Origin: Chloroflexota bacterium
Lineage (GTDB): Bacteria; Chloroflexota; Anaerolineae; J102
DNA: 12,790 nt
NCBI GenBank assembly: GCA_013152695.1
Contig: JAADFV010000440.1
Span: forward strand, 1 to 12,790
Reading direction: 5' to 3'
Below are positions 1 through 6,970 of this stretch, piece after piece. A program made the position numbers and the translations under genes. Numbering within the stretch: the stretch's first letter is position 1; each line of letters starts with the position of its first letter. The notes under the pieces are model-generated. The model was not told where the DNA came from and did no database searches. It was given only the letters and a program-made list of their open reading frames with translations.

Positions 1-317
1 GGGGCCGTGATCACCTCTGCCGGGGATTGGGAAACGGTGGGTGTGCTCGTAGCCGGCTGAGACGAGGGAAAGGTCTCTGTCTTATCACCAATGACGGCTA
101 CGGTGGTCAGCACGGGAACAACATCACCACTGGAAAAGGGACCATGATGGAGGTAGCCGTCGGCAGTGGCTTCGATCGTGAAGGTGGATTTATCCGTTTC
201 AATCTCCAATACTTCCTGTCCGGCCGTCACCTGGGCGCCATCGGCGACTAGCCATTCGATCAGTGTGACGTCTTCAACACTATTACCCAGTTTAGGAATG
301 ATCAGGGGTTCTGCCAT
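1..317 (-). CDS. Lipoyl-domain protein, probable E2 acyltransferase of a 2-oxoacid dehydrogenase complex (partial, C-terminus off window)
   Basis: An open frame runs from an ATG at 317 to the left edge without a stop, giving 105 visible residues. Residues 3-78 form a typical biotinyl/lipoyl domain: an IPKLGNSVEDV-type start, then EIETDKST, where K43 is the expected lipoylation site, then a GDVVPV segment. From about residue 84 the sequence becomes a Pro/Ser/Thr/Ala-rich linker, as in E2 proteins between the lipoyl domain and the peripheral-subunit-binding domain. E2 would pass the acyl group from E1 to CoA on its lipoyl arm in the cytoplasm. The start is supported by a GGGAG at 326-330, 8 nt upstream. 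The gene lies 37 nt downstream of the DeoR regulator on the same strand, so the two are likely co-transcribed, and it is divergent from the fused E1. The catalytic domain is not visible, so a shorter lipoyl carrier remains possible, and the substrate class (pyruvate, acetoin, branched chain) cannot be told. Confidence 0.8.
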   Translation of the reverse strand, partial: MAEPLIIPKLGNSVEDVTLIEWLVADGAQVTAGQEVLEIETDKSTFTIEATADGYLHHGPFSSGDVVPVLTTVAVIGDKTETFPSSQPATSTPTVSQSPAEVITA

Positions 318-354
318 CGGTGATTCTCCCAATAAAAGAGTGCTTGGCAAGGGA

Positions 355-1131
355 TTAGACTAACTGTACGGAGATGCCCCGTTCGCGTATTTGCCTGACT
401 AAATCAGGCGGGGCATCGCGATCGCTTAATACGATATCGATATCGTCGAGGCTGGCAAAGGTGGCCAGTCCCACCCGTCCCCACTTGCTGGAATCGATCA
501 CGGCAATGACCTGACGACACATGTGCACGAGCTCGTGCTTGACCGCAGCTACTTCAGCGCTGATGTCGGTAAGACCTTCGGGAATGGCAAGACCGTGGGC
601 ACCAAAGAATCCTTTTTGGATATTGAACTGGCCGAGATAGGCCAGACCATCGACATCGATGAGGGAGGCAGTGTGTCGCTGGACAATGCCTCCCGGCATG
701 ACCACCGTGACACCGCTTGCATTCAGGAGCGTTTGTGCCACCGCCAGGCTACTGGTGAGGACGGTCACGTACTGGTGCTGTTTGAGGTGCTGGGCAATGG
801 CGAGGGCGGTGCTGCTACTATCCAGGAAAATGGCGTCCCCTTTCCCGACCAGTTTGGCGCCGGCAAGACCAATATGGCTTTTTTCGCGGGGATGTTGATG
901 CCGCCGTCGTTCCAGGCGGAGGTCCTCGAGGCCGGGTGCAGCGGGGACGGCACCGCCATGAGTACGTAAGATCTTACCTTGCTGGGCTAATATTTGCAGA
1001 TCGCTGCGCACTGTCACTTCGGAAACGCCGAATTTCTCACTTAATTCCGACACCATCACTCTGCCCTGAGCCTGGAGATGGCTGAGGATGGCCTGGCGGC
1101 GCTCTTCGGGATAAAGGGAATGGTTGGACAT
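355..1131 (-). CDS. DeoR/GlpR-family transcriptional regulator
   Basis: The product is 258 residues, the usual length for the family. The N-terminus has a DeoR-type winged helix: PEERRQAIL at 8-16, then recognition-helix region VSELSEKFGVSEVTVRSDL at 27-45, followed by RTHGGAV at 56-62. The C-terminal half is the DeoRC sensor fold related to sugar-phosphate isomerases, with GDAIFLDSSSTA at 98-109, GAHGLAIPEGLTD at 177-189 and DSSKWGR at 213-219. Members usually repress sugar or polyol genes and respond to phosphorylated sugars; that is family knowledge, not seen here. The frame stays open upstream to 1209, but the upstream ATGs at 1209 and 1197 lie at or before the predicted transcription start. 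The ATG at 1131 gives the standard DeoR N-terminus, so it is chosen although no clear Shine-Dalgarno precedes it. It is followed after 37 nt by the lipoyl-domain gene and is divergent from E1, so it probably controls this dehydrogenase locus. Confidence 0.9.
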   Translation of the reverse strand: MSNHSLYPEERRQAILSHLQAQGRVMVSELSEKFGVSEVTVRSDLQILAQQGKILRTHGGAVPAAPGLEDLRLERRRHQHPREKSHIGLAGAKLVGKGDAIFLDSSSTALAIAQHLKQHQYVTVLTSSLAVAQTLLNASGVTVVMPGGIVQRHTASLIDVDGLAYLGQFNIQKGFFGAHGLAIPEGLTDISAEVAAVKHELVHMCRQVIAVIDSSKWGRVGLATFASLDDIDIVLSDRDAPPDLVRQIRERGISVQLV

Positions 1132-1199
1132 GGTGCGGAAAGTAGGCTCGGATTTGGGTTCGAGACCGGGGGAACACTTGGGATCGACTTTCGGCATTA

Positions 1200-1228
1200 A
1201 GCGTAACATAAAAGCGTCGCTTCGTCAA
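1200..1228 (-). promoter_or_regulatory. Predicted sigma-70-type promoter for the deoR-like/E2 transcript
   Basis: Read on the minus strand, a -35 of TTGACG (1228-1223) is followed by a 17-bp spacer and a -10 of TACGCT (1205-1200) with a TG one base upstream (extended -10). Transcription would begin near 1193, about 62 nt before the chosen regulator start. This position also argues against the two upstream ATGs. Predicted from sequence only. Confidence 0.5.
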
Positions 1229-1236
1229 AAACAATG

Positions 1237-1266
1237 CTTTCGAATTATTGACATTACTTACGAATT
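1237..1266. promoter_or_regulatory. Candidate DeoR-type operator: two 10-bp direct repeats 20 bp apart
   Basis: CTTTCGAATT (1237-1246) and CTTACGAATT (1257-1266) match at 9 of 10 positions and are offset by exactly 20 bp, about two helical turns. They sit between the divergent -35 boxes and flank the E1 -35 (TTGACA, 1248-1253). Tandem repeats with a TTCG/CGAA core, placed over a promoter, fit the way DeoR/GlpR proteins bind. Assignment to the neighbouring regulator is inference. A weaker third unit (CTTCGTCA, 1220-1227) is 18 bp further left and may be chance. Confidence 0.5.
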
Positions 1267-1277
1267 GGCGTTAAAAT
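1248..1277 (+). promoter_or_regulatory. Predicted strong sigma-70-type promoter for the fused E1 gene
   Basis: A perfect -35 TTGACA (1248-1253) and a TAAAAT -10 (1272-1277) are separated by 18 bp. Transcription would start near 1284, giving a leader of about 44 nt. The AGGAG at 1316-1320 is 7 nt before the E1 ATG. The candidate operator repeats straddle the -35, so a bound repressor would block polymerase. Confidence 0.65.
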
Positions 1278-1327
1278 AAAAGAACTCGAAGATCAAGAGC
1301 CCTTTTTCCCCGACCAGGAGTACAATC

Positions 1328-3790
1328 ATGACCAAGCGCATCCCCATTGATCCGGCTGAAGCACGCAAACCAGGCGTCATCACCGCACCAGAAATTCCCG
1401 TCAATGCCTATGTGTCAGATCCCCAGGCTGAAGCTGAACGCTACGGCTCAGCAGCGCTCGTGCAGATGTACCGGGATATGGCCGCGATCCGCGAATTCGA
1501 ACTCATGCTTGATAGTGTGAAGAAGACCGGAGCTTATGAGGGAATTGCCTACTCCCACCGGGGGCCGGCACATCTTTCCATTGGCCAGGAGGCAGCGGCC
1601 GTGGGGCAGGCCTTTTATCTGACTCCGGATGATTTCATTTTTGGCTCTCATCGCAGCCACGGCGAGATTCTCGCCAAGAGTTTATCAGCCATCGCCAAGC
1701 TGAGCGATGCGGAATTGATGGATACCATGAAGAACTACATGGGGGGAGCGACCTTAGGTGTGGTGGAGCGTTTTACGAGTGACAGCGATGTGAAGGGACT
1801 GGCAATCAATTATGTACTTTATGGAACGCTTGCCGAGATTTTCGGACGTGAGCCGGGTTTCAATAAGGGTATGGGCGGCTCGATGCATGCCTTTTTCCCG
1901 CCCTTTGGTGTGATGCCCAATAATGCCATTGTCGGCGGTTCTGCTGATATCGCCACTGGCGCTGCTCTCTTCAAGCGTATCCGCCGGCAGCCCGGCATTG
2001 TCATTGCCAATATCGGCGATGCTTCCATGGGCTGTGGACCGGTATGGGAAGCGATGATGCTGGCGGCAATGGACCAGTATCACACCCTCTGGCCCCCGGA
2101 GATCGGTGGCGCCCCGCCCATCCTTTTCAATTTTATGAATAATTTTTACGGAATGGGGGGGCAGCCGCAGGGGGAGACCATGGGTTTTGGCATGTTGGCG
2201 CGTGTGGCAATGGGCGTGAATCCGCAGGCCATGCACGCGGAGCGCATCGATGGCTATAACCCTTTGGCAGTAGCCGATGCTATCGCTCGCAAGAAGGAGC
2301 TGCTCTTGCAGGGTGAGGGCCCGGTTTTACTGGATACGGTCACTTATCGCTTTGCCGGTCACTCGCCTTCTGATGCCATGGCCTATCGTACCAAGGAGGA
2401 ATTGGAAGCCTGGCAGGAGCAAGACTCGCTTGTGACATTTGCCCGCTACCTGCAGGAAAATGGGCATGCTACTGCCAGCGAACTAGAGGCGTATCATGCT
2501 GACATCAAAGAGCGTTTGTTAAAGGTATTTCAGGCTGCAATTTCCCTGGAGATATCGCCTCGTGTGGACCTCCATGCAGATGTCCTCGACGAGATGACAT
2601 TCAATAATGCGTATGCCGATCGGTTGGCTGATGACGAGCCCGCGGTGCTCCTACCCAAGGAGGAAACACGTTTCAAGATTACCTCCAAGAAATTACGCTT
2701 CGGTCTTGATGAGCAGGGCAACAAGCTATCCAACATGCGGGCTCTGACTTATGCCGAGGCTCTCTTCGAGGCGATATTACATCGCTTTTATGAAGACCCC
2801 ACAATGGTGGCCTATGGCGAGGAAAATCGTGATTGGGGTGGAGCCTTTGGCGTGTATCGAGGTTTGACCGAAGCTTTGCCCTATTATCGCCTGTTCAATA
2901 CGCCAATTTCAGAGGGGGCTATTGTCGGCTCGGCAGTGGGCTATGCAATCTCAGGCGGTCGCGTAGTTGCTGAACTCATGTACACTGATTTTATGGGACG
3001 CGCCGGTGATGAAATCTTCAATCAGATGGCGAAATGGCAGGCTATGTCGGCCGGACTTTTGAAGATGCCAATGGTTTTACGTGTCTCGGTCGGGTCAAAG
3101 TATGGTGCTCAGCATTCACAGGATTGGACTTCGATTGTGGCGCATATCCCCGGCCTTAAGGTCATGTATCCGGCCACACCGTATGACGCCAAAGGTATGC
3201 TTAATTTAGCCTTGCGGGGTACTGATCCGGTGATCTTTTTCGAAAGCCAGCGCCTCTATCCCGAACCTGAAATCTTGGTTGAGGGTGGCGTGCCTGTGGA
3301 CTATTACGAAGTACCCTTGGGTGAACCGGCTGTACGTCGCCAGGGAAGTGATGTGACTATCCTCACCTTGGGTGCCACCCTTTATCGTGCCCTCGACGCA
3401 GCCACGGAATTGCAGAATAAATACGGCGTTTCTGCCGAGGTGATCGACCTGCGCTTCATCAATCCCCTCAATTACGAGCCTTTGGTCGCCTCCGTGAAGA
3501 AAACAGGCAAGGTGATCCTTACTTCTGATGCTGTGGAACGAGGTTCTTTCATGCATACCGTAGCCTCGAACTTAGGGCAACTGGCCTTCGATTATCTTGA
3601 TGGACCCCCAGTCGTCGTCGGCTCCCGCAATTGGATTACCCCTCCTGCCGAGTTAGAAGACAGCTTTTTCCCACAAAAAGAATGGATTATTGACGCCCTG
3701 CATGAGCGCGTTCTGCCGCTCGCCGGTCATCAAGTGACTACTAAACAGTCGCTCTCAGAGATAGTACGGCGGAATCGTCTTGGTGTATGA
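1328..3790 (+). CDS. Fused 2-oxoacid dehydrogenase E1 component (alpha and beta subunits in one chain), thiamine-diphosphate dependent
   Basis: The 820-residue product carries both halves of an alpha2beta2-type E1, which decarboxylates a 2-oxoacid and acylates the lipoyl arm of E2. The alpha half (about 40-400) shows FGSHRSHGE near 104-112, GGSMH near 183-187, the diphosphate-binding GDA at 230-232 with N271/N272, and a [11 protein letters not shown] loop around H345. The beta half (about 470-800) starts at [10 protein letters not shown] and has [17 protein letters not shown] with H596, [11 protein letters not shown] and [12 protein letters not shown]. The AGGAG at 1316-1320 supports the start. 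Two simple subunits total about 650 residues. The excess comes from an N-terminal extension, roughly 40 extra residues near 117-160, an added loop around 250-262 and a long linker at about 400-470. The TPP motif has GDA instead of GDG and a longer spacing. Substrate (pyruvate, acetoin or branched-chain oxoacid) cannot be decided. It faces away from the DeoR-E2 pair, and no E3 gene is in the window. Confidence 0.93.
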   Translation: MTKRIPIDPAEARKPGVITAPEIPVNAYVSDPQAEAERYGSAALVQMYRDMAAIREFELMLDSVKKTGAYEGIAYSHRGPAHLSIGQEAAAVGQAFYLTPDDFIFGSHRSHGEILAKSLSAIAKLSDAELMDTMKNYMGGATLGVVERFTSDSDVKGLAINYVLYGTLAEIFGREPGFNKGMGGSMHAFFPPFGVMPNNAIVGGSADIATGAALFKRIRRQPGIVIANIGDASMGCGPVWEAMMLAAMDQYHTLWPPEIGGAPPILFNFMNNFYGMGGQPQGETMGFGMLARVAMGVNPQAMHAERIDGYNPLAVADAIARKKELLLQGEGPVLLDTVTYRFAGHSPSDAMAYRTKEELEAWQEQDSLVTFARYLQENGHATASELEAYHADIKERLLKVFQAAISLEISPRVDLHADVLDEMTFNNAYADRLADDEPAVLLPKEETRFKITSKKLRFGLDEQGNKLSNMRALTYAEALFEAILHRFYEDPTMVAYGEENRDWGGAFGVYRGLTEALPYYRLFNTPISEGAIVGSAVGYAISGGRVVAELMYTDFMGRAGDEIFNQMAKWQAMSAGLLKMPMVLRVSVGSKYGAQHSQDWTSIVAHIPGLKVMYPATPYDAKGMLNLALRGTDPVIFFESQRLYPEPEILVEGGVPVDYYEVPLGEPAVRRQGSDVTILTLGATLYRALDAATELQNKYGVSAEVIDLRFINPLNYEPLVASVKKTGKVILTSDAVERGSFMHTVASNLGQLAFDYLDGPPVVVGSRNWITPPAELEDSFFPQKEWIIDALHERVLPLAGHQVTTKQSLSEIVRRNRLGV

Positions 3791-3799
3791 GATTCGCAC

Positions 3800-4165
3800 C
3801 TAGCGCTTCATGTCGCCTGGGACAAAGATGTTGAGGATAATGCTGACTACAGAGACGATCAGCGCCCCGAAAAAGGCGGAGCCAAAGTTTGCCACCGTGA
3901 AGTTCACGCCGAAGCCCTGGGCCAATTCTCCTGTCAGCCACAACATGAGGGCATTGATGACAAGGATAAAAATGCCAAGAGTCAAGGCGACAAAGGGGCA
4001 TGTGAGCAATTTGATCACAGGCTTGATGACAGCATTGACTATGCCAAATAGGGCCGCAACGATCAAAAGGTCGGTGATAGAACCGTAATGGATACCATCG
4101 ATGAGGAAAGCAGACGCCCCCAACGCCACAGCGTTGATGATCAAGCGAACAATGAGCTTTTGCAT
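3800..4165 (-). CDS. YvlD-like membrane protein (phage holin superfamily IV / DUF of PF04020 type)
   Basis: The product is 121 residues and almost wholly hydrophobic. Four membrane segments are likely: about 5-25, 30-52, 58-78 and 92-115, with the basic end MKR at the C-terminus. The pattern of GIVNAVIKPVIKLLTCP followed by LTLGIFILVINALMLWLT is characteristic of the family named for mycobacterial phage holins and including Bacillus YvlD. Most members are chromosomal membrane proteins, not lysis proteins, and their exact role is unknown; links to envelope stress come from the company they keep. It follows the SHOCT-like gene by 127 bp on the same strand, the same pairing as in yvl-type clusters. 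The start has only a weak AAGGGA upstream. The stop lies 9 bp from the stop of the convergent E1 gene, and I see no standard terminator between them. Confidence 0.85.
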   Translation of the reverse strand: MQKLIVRLIINAVALGASAFLIDGIHYGSITDLLIVAALFGIVNAVIKPVIKLLTCPFVALTLGIFILVINALMLWLTGELAQGFGVNFTVANFGSAFFGALIVSVVSIILNIFVPGDMKR

Positions 4166-4184
4166 AGTTTTTTCCCTTGGTAAA

Positions 4185-4296
4185 GTAAAAGAGGGTGGGT
4201 CGAGTGATTATTCGGTTGGGGGATAGCCTATTTTACAGAAAACATGAGAAGGCGCGCAACTCGTCGTTTGCCACTCGCCTCCACCCTCACTTTTAC
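4185..4296. repeat. Imperfect long-range inverted repeat bracketing the SHOCT-like/YvlD-like spacer
   Basis: The left arm (4185-4205) and the right arm (4273-4296) are imperfect reverse complements. Shared blocks in order are GTAAAAG, AGGGTGG and CGAGT, with small indels between them. The 67-bp centre has no gene. The right arm covers the SHOCT-like stop codon. In the minus-strand transcript this could fold into one long hairpin. No target-site duplication is visible, so a mobile origin is not supported. Confidence 0.4.
4230..4259 (-). promoter_or_regulatory. Possible internal promoter before the YvlD-like gene
   Basis: On the minus strand a TTGCGC (4259-4254) and a TAAAAT (4235-4230) are 18 bp apart, about 65 bp before the YvlD-like start and inside the inverted repeat. 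The -35 is weak, so this is only a candidate for separate expression of the membrane gene. Confidence 0.3.
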
Positions 4297-4676
4297 TCGA
4301 CAAAAAGCTCGACTCGCTGACCCGACTCCTCATCATCAGCTTCCAGAACTTTACCCGCTTGTCCTTCCTGGAGGGCACTGAGAACCTCTTCATATTCGCC
4401 GGCTGGGGACACATTACCCACGAGGCGTAACCCCAGCTTGATACCAACTTGTACGATGTGCAAGGGGATATTGAGTTCTTTTTTGACAGAGCCTGAGTGC
4501 AGGTCGGTGACGCGAGCACGCAGCCATTGGGGCGTGACATCGGTGGATGTGGCGTTTCTCTGGGAGGAGCGGTCAGCGGCGCGCATGGCCTCCAAGAGGC
4601 GCGCACCCTCTTCCGCCGTGATTTTACCTTCGGAAACCATCTGTAAAACACGACTGCGTTCTTCAGTTGTGGGCAT
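4293..4676 (-). CDS. SHOCT-like domain protein (YvlB N-terminal / DUF2089 C-terminal type)
   Basis: The product is 127 residues. The N-terminus, residues 5-32 (EERSRVLQMVSEGKITAEEG then ARLLEAM), is the short helical SHOCT-like motif found at the start of YvlB/LiaX-type envelope-stress proteins. After a polar linker (33-48), residues 50-127 hold a region of the type RVTDLHSGSVKKELNIPLHI then GIKLGLRL, often found with this motif in short stand-alone proteins. No signal peptide or membrane segment is visible, so it is probably cytoplasmic. A strong GGAGGTG at 4681-4687 is well placed before the ATG at 4676. It lies 61 bp after the aminopeptidase gene and precedes the YvlD-like membrane gene on the same strand, which suggests a reduced yvl-like unit. 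The biochemical role of the family is unknown; oligomerisation or partner binding is the usual guess. Confidence 0.75.
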   Translation of the reverse strand: MPTTEERSRVLQMVSEGKITAEEGARLLEAMRAADRSSQRNATSTDVTPQWLRARVTDLHSGSVKKELNIPLHIVQVGIKLGLRLVGNVSPAGEYEEVLSALQEGQAGKVLEADDEESGQRVELFVE

Positions 4677-4737
4677 CAGACACCTCCGAGAATAAAAGAA
4701 GTGGGTGTTGCTTTGGTAGGTTTTTGGGGTTTAGATT

Positions 4738-5850
4738 TCAGGCGAAATCGATGGTAAAGTGGCCGTTTTCATAAATGAGCTGGTCGTCTGCAAAGATTTG
4801 GCCGCCGTCACGGAGATCTACCACCATATCCCAATGAATCTGAGATTCGTTGACACCACCTGTTTCGGGAATGGACAAACCAAGCGCCATGTGGGCGGTA
4901 CCCTGGATTTTTTCATCGAAGAGAGTATGTTTGGTGAATTGAGTGATGCCTGGATTCGTGCCGATAGCAAATTCCCCTAACCGCCGCGCACCCTCGTCAC
5001 GATCCAGCATGCTCAACAAGAATTCCTCTCCCTTGGCAGCCGTGGCCTTGACGACCTTGCCTTGCTCGAACCACAGACGTACATCGTCCACCTCGACACC
5101 CTGATACACCGCTGGATAGGTGAAGCGCACATAGCCTTCTGTTTCGGTTTCGAGTGGGCCTGTAAATACTTCGCCGTCCGGGAAGTTTTCATGCCCGCAG
5201 GCGTTGATCCAGGTGCGTCCTGCCGTTGTCACGGTAATGTCTGTGTCTTTGGCAACGAGACGTATCTTTTTCACCTCACTGAGAAATGCCACGAGTTTAT
5301 CCTGGCGGGCCTCCATCGAGCGCCAAAAGCCAATTGGGTCCTCGCGATCTGGGAGGCAGGCTGAAAAGACAAAATCTTCGTAGCTTTCGGTCGCCATGTC
5401 AGCATCCTGGGCATGAGCTGGAGTGGGGTACAGGGTGCCACACCAGCGTAGCTCACCCTTGGCGACTTTCTCCAAGAATTTTTTTTGGAAGGGAGCCATA
5501 GCCTCCCCTCGGATGGCGCGTTTTTTCAGATCGAAGTGAGTGCCTTCCTTTGTGTTTTCGTCTGCCCATAAGCTGACATAGGCGTCATAGTCCTCAAGTA
5601 GCACGTTCATCATGGGGGGAATCCATTTGAGCTGTTCTTCGTTGGCTTCATCGAAGAATATCTTATTGAGGCCAGGCAGGGCTACTTGGGTGGAGACTTG
5701 TGCACCAACACGGAGGGCTGCCCGGTACAGCTCTTTGATCAAAGGGGCACCAGCAACAGGGCCCTGAATGAAAAGTGTTTCTCCGGGTTTGAGTCCGATG
5801 GAGTAATTGATGATGACTTCAGCCATCTGGACAACGCGGGGATCTGGCAT
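4738..5850 (-). CDS. M29-family metallo-aminopeptidase (aminopeptidase T/AmpS type)
   Basis: The product is 370 residues, close to the usual 365-415. These enzymes remove N-terminal residues from peptides in the cytoplasm with two metal ions. The expected ligands are present: E227 in FPDGEVFTGP, E293 in RRLGEFAIGTNPG, H320 in GTAHMALG, and H339 with D341 in IHWDMV. The N-terminal part (MAEVIINYSIGLKPGETLFI) and DAYVSLWADENT around 89-100 are also typical. An AGGAG 7 nt upstream supports the ATG at 5850. The gene lies 52 bp after the GNAT acetyltransferase on the same strand, and both lie downstream of dnaK. It could be read as part of a heat-shock transcript and help to finish degradation of peptides, but that is inference from position only. 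Substrate preference cannot be read from the sequence. Confidence 0.93.
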   Translation of the reverse strand: MPDPRVVQMAEVIINYSIGLKPGETLFIQGPVAGAPLIKELYRAALRVGAQVSTQVALPGLNKIFFDEANEEQLKWIPPMMNVLLEDYDAYVSLWADENTKEGTHFDLKKRAIRGEAMAPFQKKFLEKVAKGELRWCGTLYPTPAHAQDADMATESYEDFVFSACLPDREDPIGFWRSMEARQDKLVAFLSEVKKIRLVAKDTDITVTTAGRTWINACGHENFPDGEVFTGPLETETEGYVRFTYPAVYQGVEVDDVRLWFEQGKVVKATAAKGEEFLLSMLDRDEGARRLGEFAIGTNPGITQFTKHTLFDEKIQGTAHMALGLSIPETGGVNESQIHWDMVVDLRDGGQIFADDQLIYENGHFTIDFA

Positions 5851-5902
5851 GAAAGACTCCTATATTTTGAGAGAGAACTCAAGGCGGCTTTTGGAAAGAG
5901 CC

Positions 5903-6907
5903 TTAAGGTACATGTTTGCGCATGGTGATTAAAGTTTGCGTTCGGCGAAAGCCAAATTCTTGCAGGATTTCGATGGCTTGGGTTTGGTAATCGTACAGAT
6001 GGGCTGTCGTGGCTTGGGGGCCGTAAGGCTGCAATTGTTGCAGACAGAAAGTGAGGAGAGGCCGTGTCCACTCTTGGCGCAGGTCGGGGTGCAGGAGGAT
6101 GTCGATGTGATGGCTGCCTTGGGGAGCAATTTTTAAATCGACAAAACCACCGAGACGAGAGCCGAAATAGACTCCCCAACGCTGGTACTGTGTGAATCCG
6201 AACAGGCGCTTGAGAGAGAGCAGGAGGGGGGCGTCACCCCCACGATATAGCTGTTTTCGGCCTTGGGGTTGCCACCAGCGTGCGAGTTGCGGTACACTCT
6301 GCTGCACAAGAGAACGGAGGCTCTGGAGGTCTTGCGAGGCCATGGGGCGGACGTCCCCACCCTCCGGAAAGGGTAGGGTGGGCACCAGAGGTTCGGGATA
6401 ACAGCGCAGGTCGACTTCGGCGACAACGTCACTGAATCCCAAACGTTGGTACAAACCCCGGGCTATATCGTTGTTGGCGCGCACTTGCAAGATGGCCCAT
6501 TCTCCCCCCAGTTGGACGATGCGTTTCAGGGCAGCGTTCATCAGCTTTCGGGCGATACCCTGTCCTCGCCGTTCTGCCCTGACAGCGACATTGGAAATCA
6601 TCCAACGCTGTTGGCTGGCATCGATTTGCTGGATGGTGACATTACCGACAATTTTACCGTCTTCTTCCCAAACAAAGCCGCGAAAAAAGCTGCCTAGTTC
6701 GCCGTTAGTGGGCACCAGCAAATAGAGCAGGGGCCCTAATCGTGCCAGGGTGCGCAGTTCCCGCAGCGAGCTCAGTCCCCGGCTGTCGATTTCGCCGGCA
6801 AAGGCTTCGGTAATGAGATCGGCAATGGCCCTGAGGTCTCGCCGTAAATCGACCTGTCGCAGACCAGAAAAAGAGGAAGGATGGGGAGGAGTCAATGTGC
6901 GAATCAT
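5903..6907 (-). CDS. Two-domain GNAT-family N-acetyltransferase
   Basis: The product is 334 residues. The first GNAT domain (about 18-168) is complete: a central strand and motif A at 102-120 (WMISNVAVRAERRGQGIARK), where RRGQGIA is the acetyl-CoA pyrophosphate loop, followed by LQVRANNDIARGLYQRLGF at 140-158, including the usual Asn, Tyr and GF. The second half (about 184-330) resembles a degenerate GNAT fold: it has GGFVDLKIAPQGSHHIDILL and a C-terminal AIEILQEFGFRRTQTLITM, but no clear R/Q-x-x-G-x-G/A loop, so it probably is not catalytic. The acceptor is unknown; it may be a protein N-terminus or a small amine. The ATG at 6907 has no evident Shine-Dalgarno. It begins 63 bp after the dnaK stop on the same strand, with no terminator seen between, so read-through from the heat-shock operon is possible. 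Confidence 0.87.
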   Translation of the reverse strand: MIRTLTPPHPSSFSGLRQVDLRRDLRAIADLITEAFAGEIDSRGLSSLRELRTLARLGPLLYLLVPTNGELGSFFRGFVWEEDGKIVGNVTIQQIDASQQRWMISNVAVRAERRGQGIARKLMNAALKRIVQLGGEWAILQVRANNDIARGLYQRLGFSDVVAEVDLRCYPEPLVPTLPFPEGGDVRPMASQDLQSLRSLVQQSVPQLARWWQPQGRKQLYRGGDAPLLLSLKRLFGFTQYQRWGVYFGSRLGGFVDLKIAPQGSHHIDILLHPDLRQEWTRPLLTFCLQQLQPYGPQATTAHLYDYQTQAIEILQEFGFRRTQTLITMRKHVP

Positions 6908-6970
6908 GTCGCTGGATGGGTCACCGGGGTTGTGGCAGCGCAGAGCCTGGCGGGGGGCAACTGGCCGGAT

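Noticed and set aside
1132..1209. Longer N-terminus for the DeoR-type regulator, starting at 1209 or 1197
   Set aside because: Both ATGs are at or upstream of the predicted transcription start, and the extra 22-26 residues are unlike DeoR N-termini; the ATG at 1131 gives the standard length.
3769..3800. Inverted repeat near the convergent E1 and YvlD-like stop codons, considered as a bidirectional terminator
   Set aside because: The arms (GCGGAATC and GATTCGC) are weak with a bulge, and no T-tract follows on either strand.
3800..4165. Reading the holin-family gene as part of a prophage
   Set aside because: No phage genes surround it, and this family is commonly chromosomal and linked with envelope-stress proteins, as its neighbour suggests here.
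5867..5904. Two small hairpins between the GNAT stop and the aminopeptidase start, considered as a terminator
   Set aside because: Stems are short or interrupted and are not followed by a T-run on the minus strand, so factor-independent termination is not supported.
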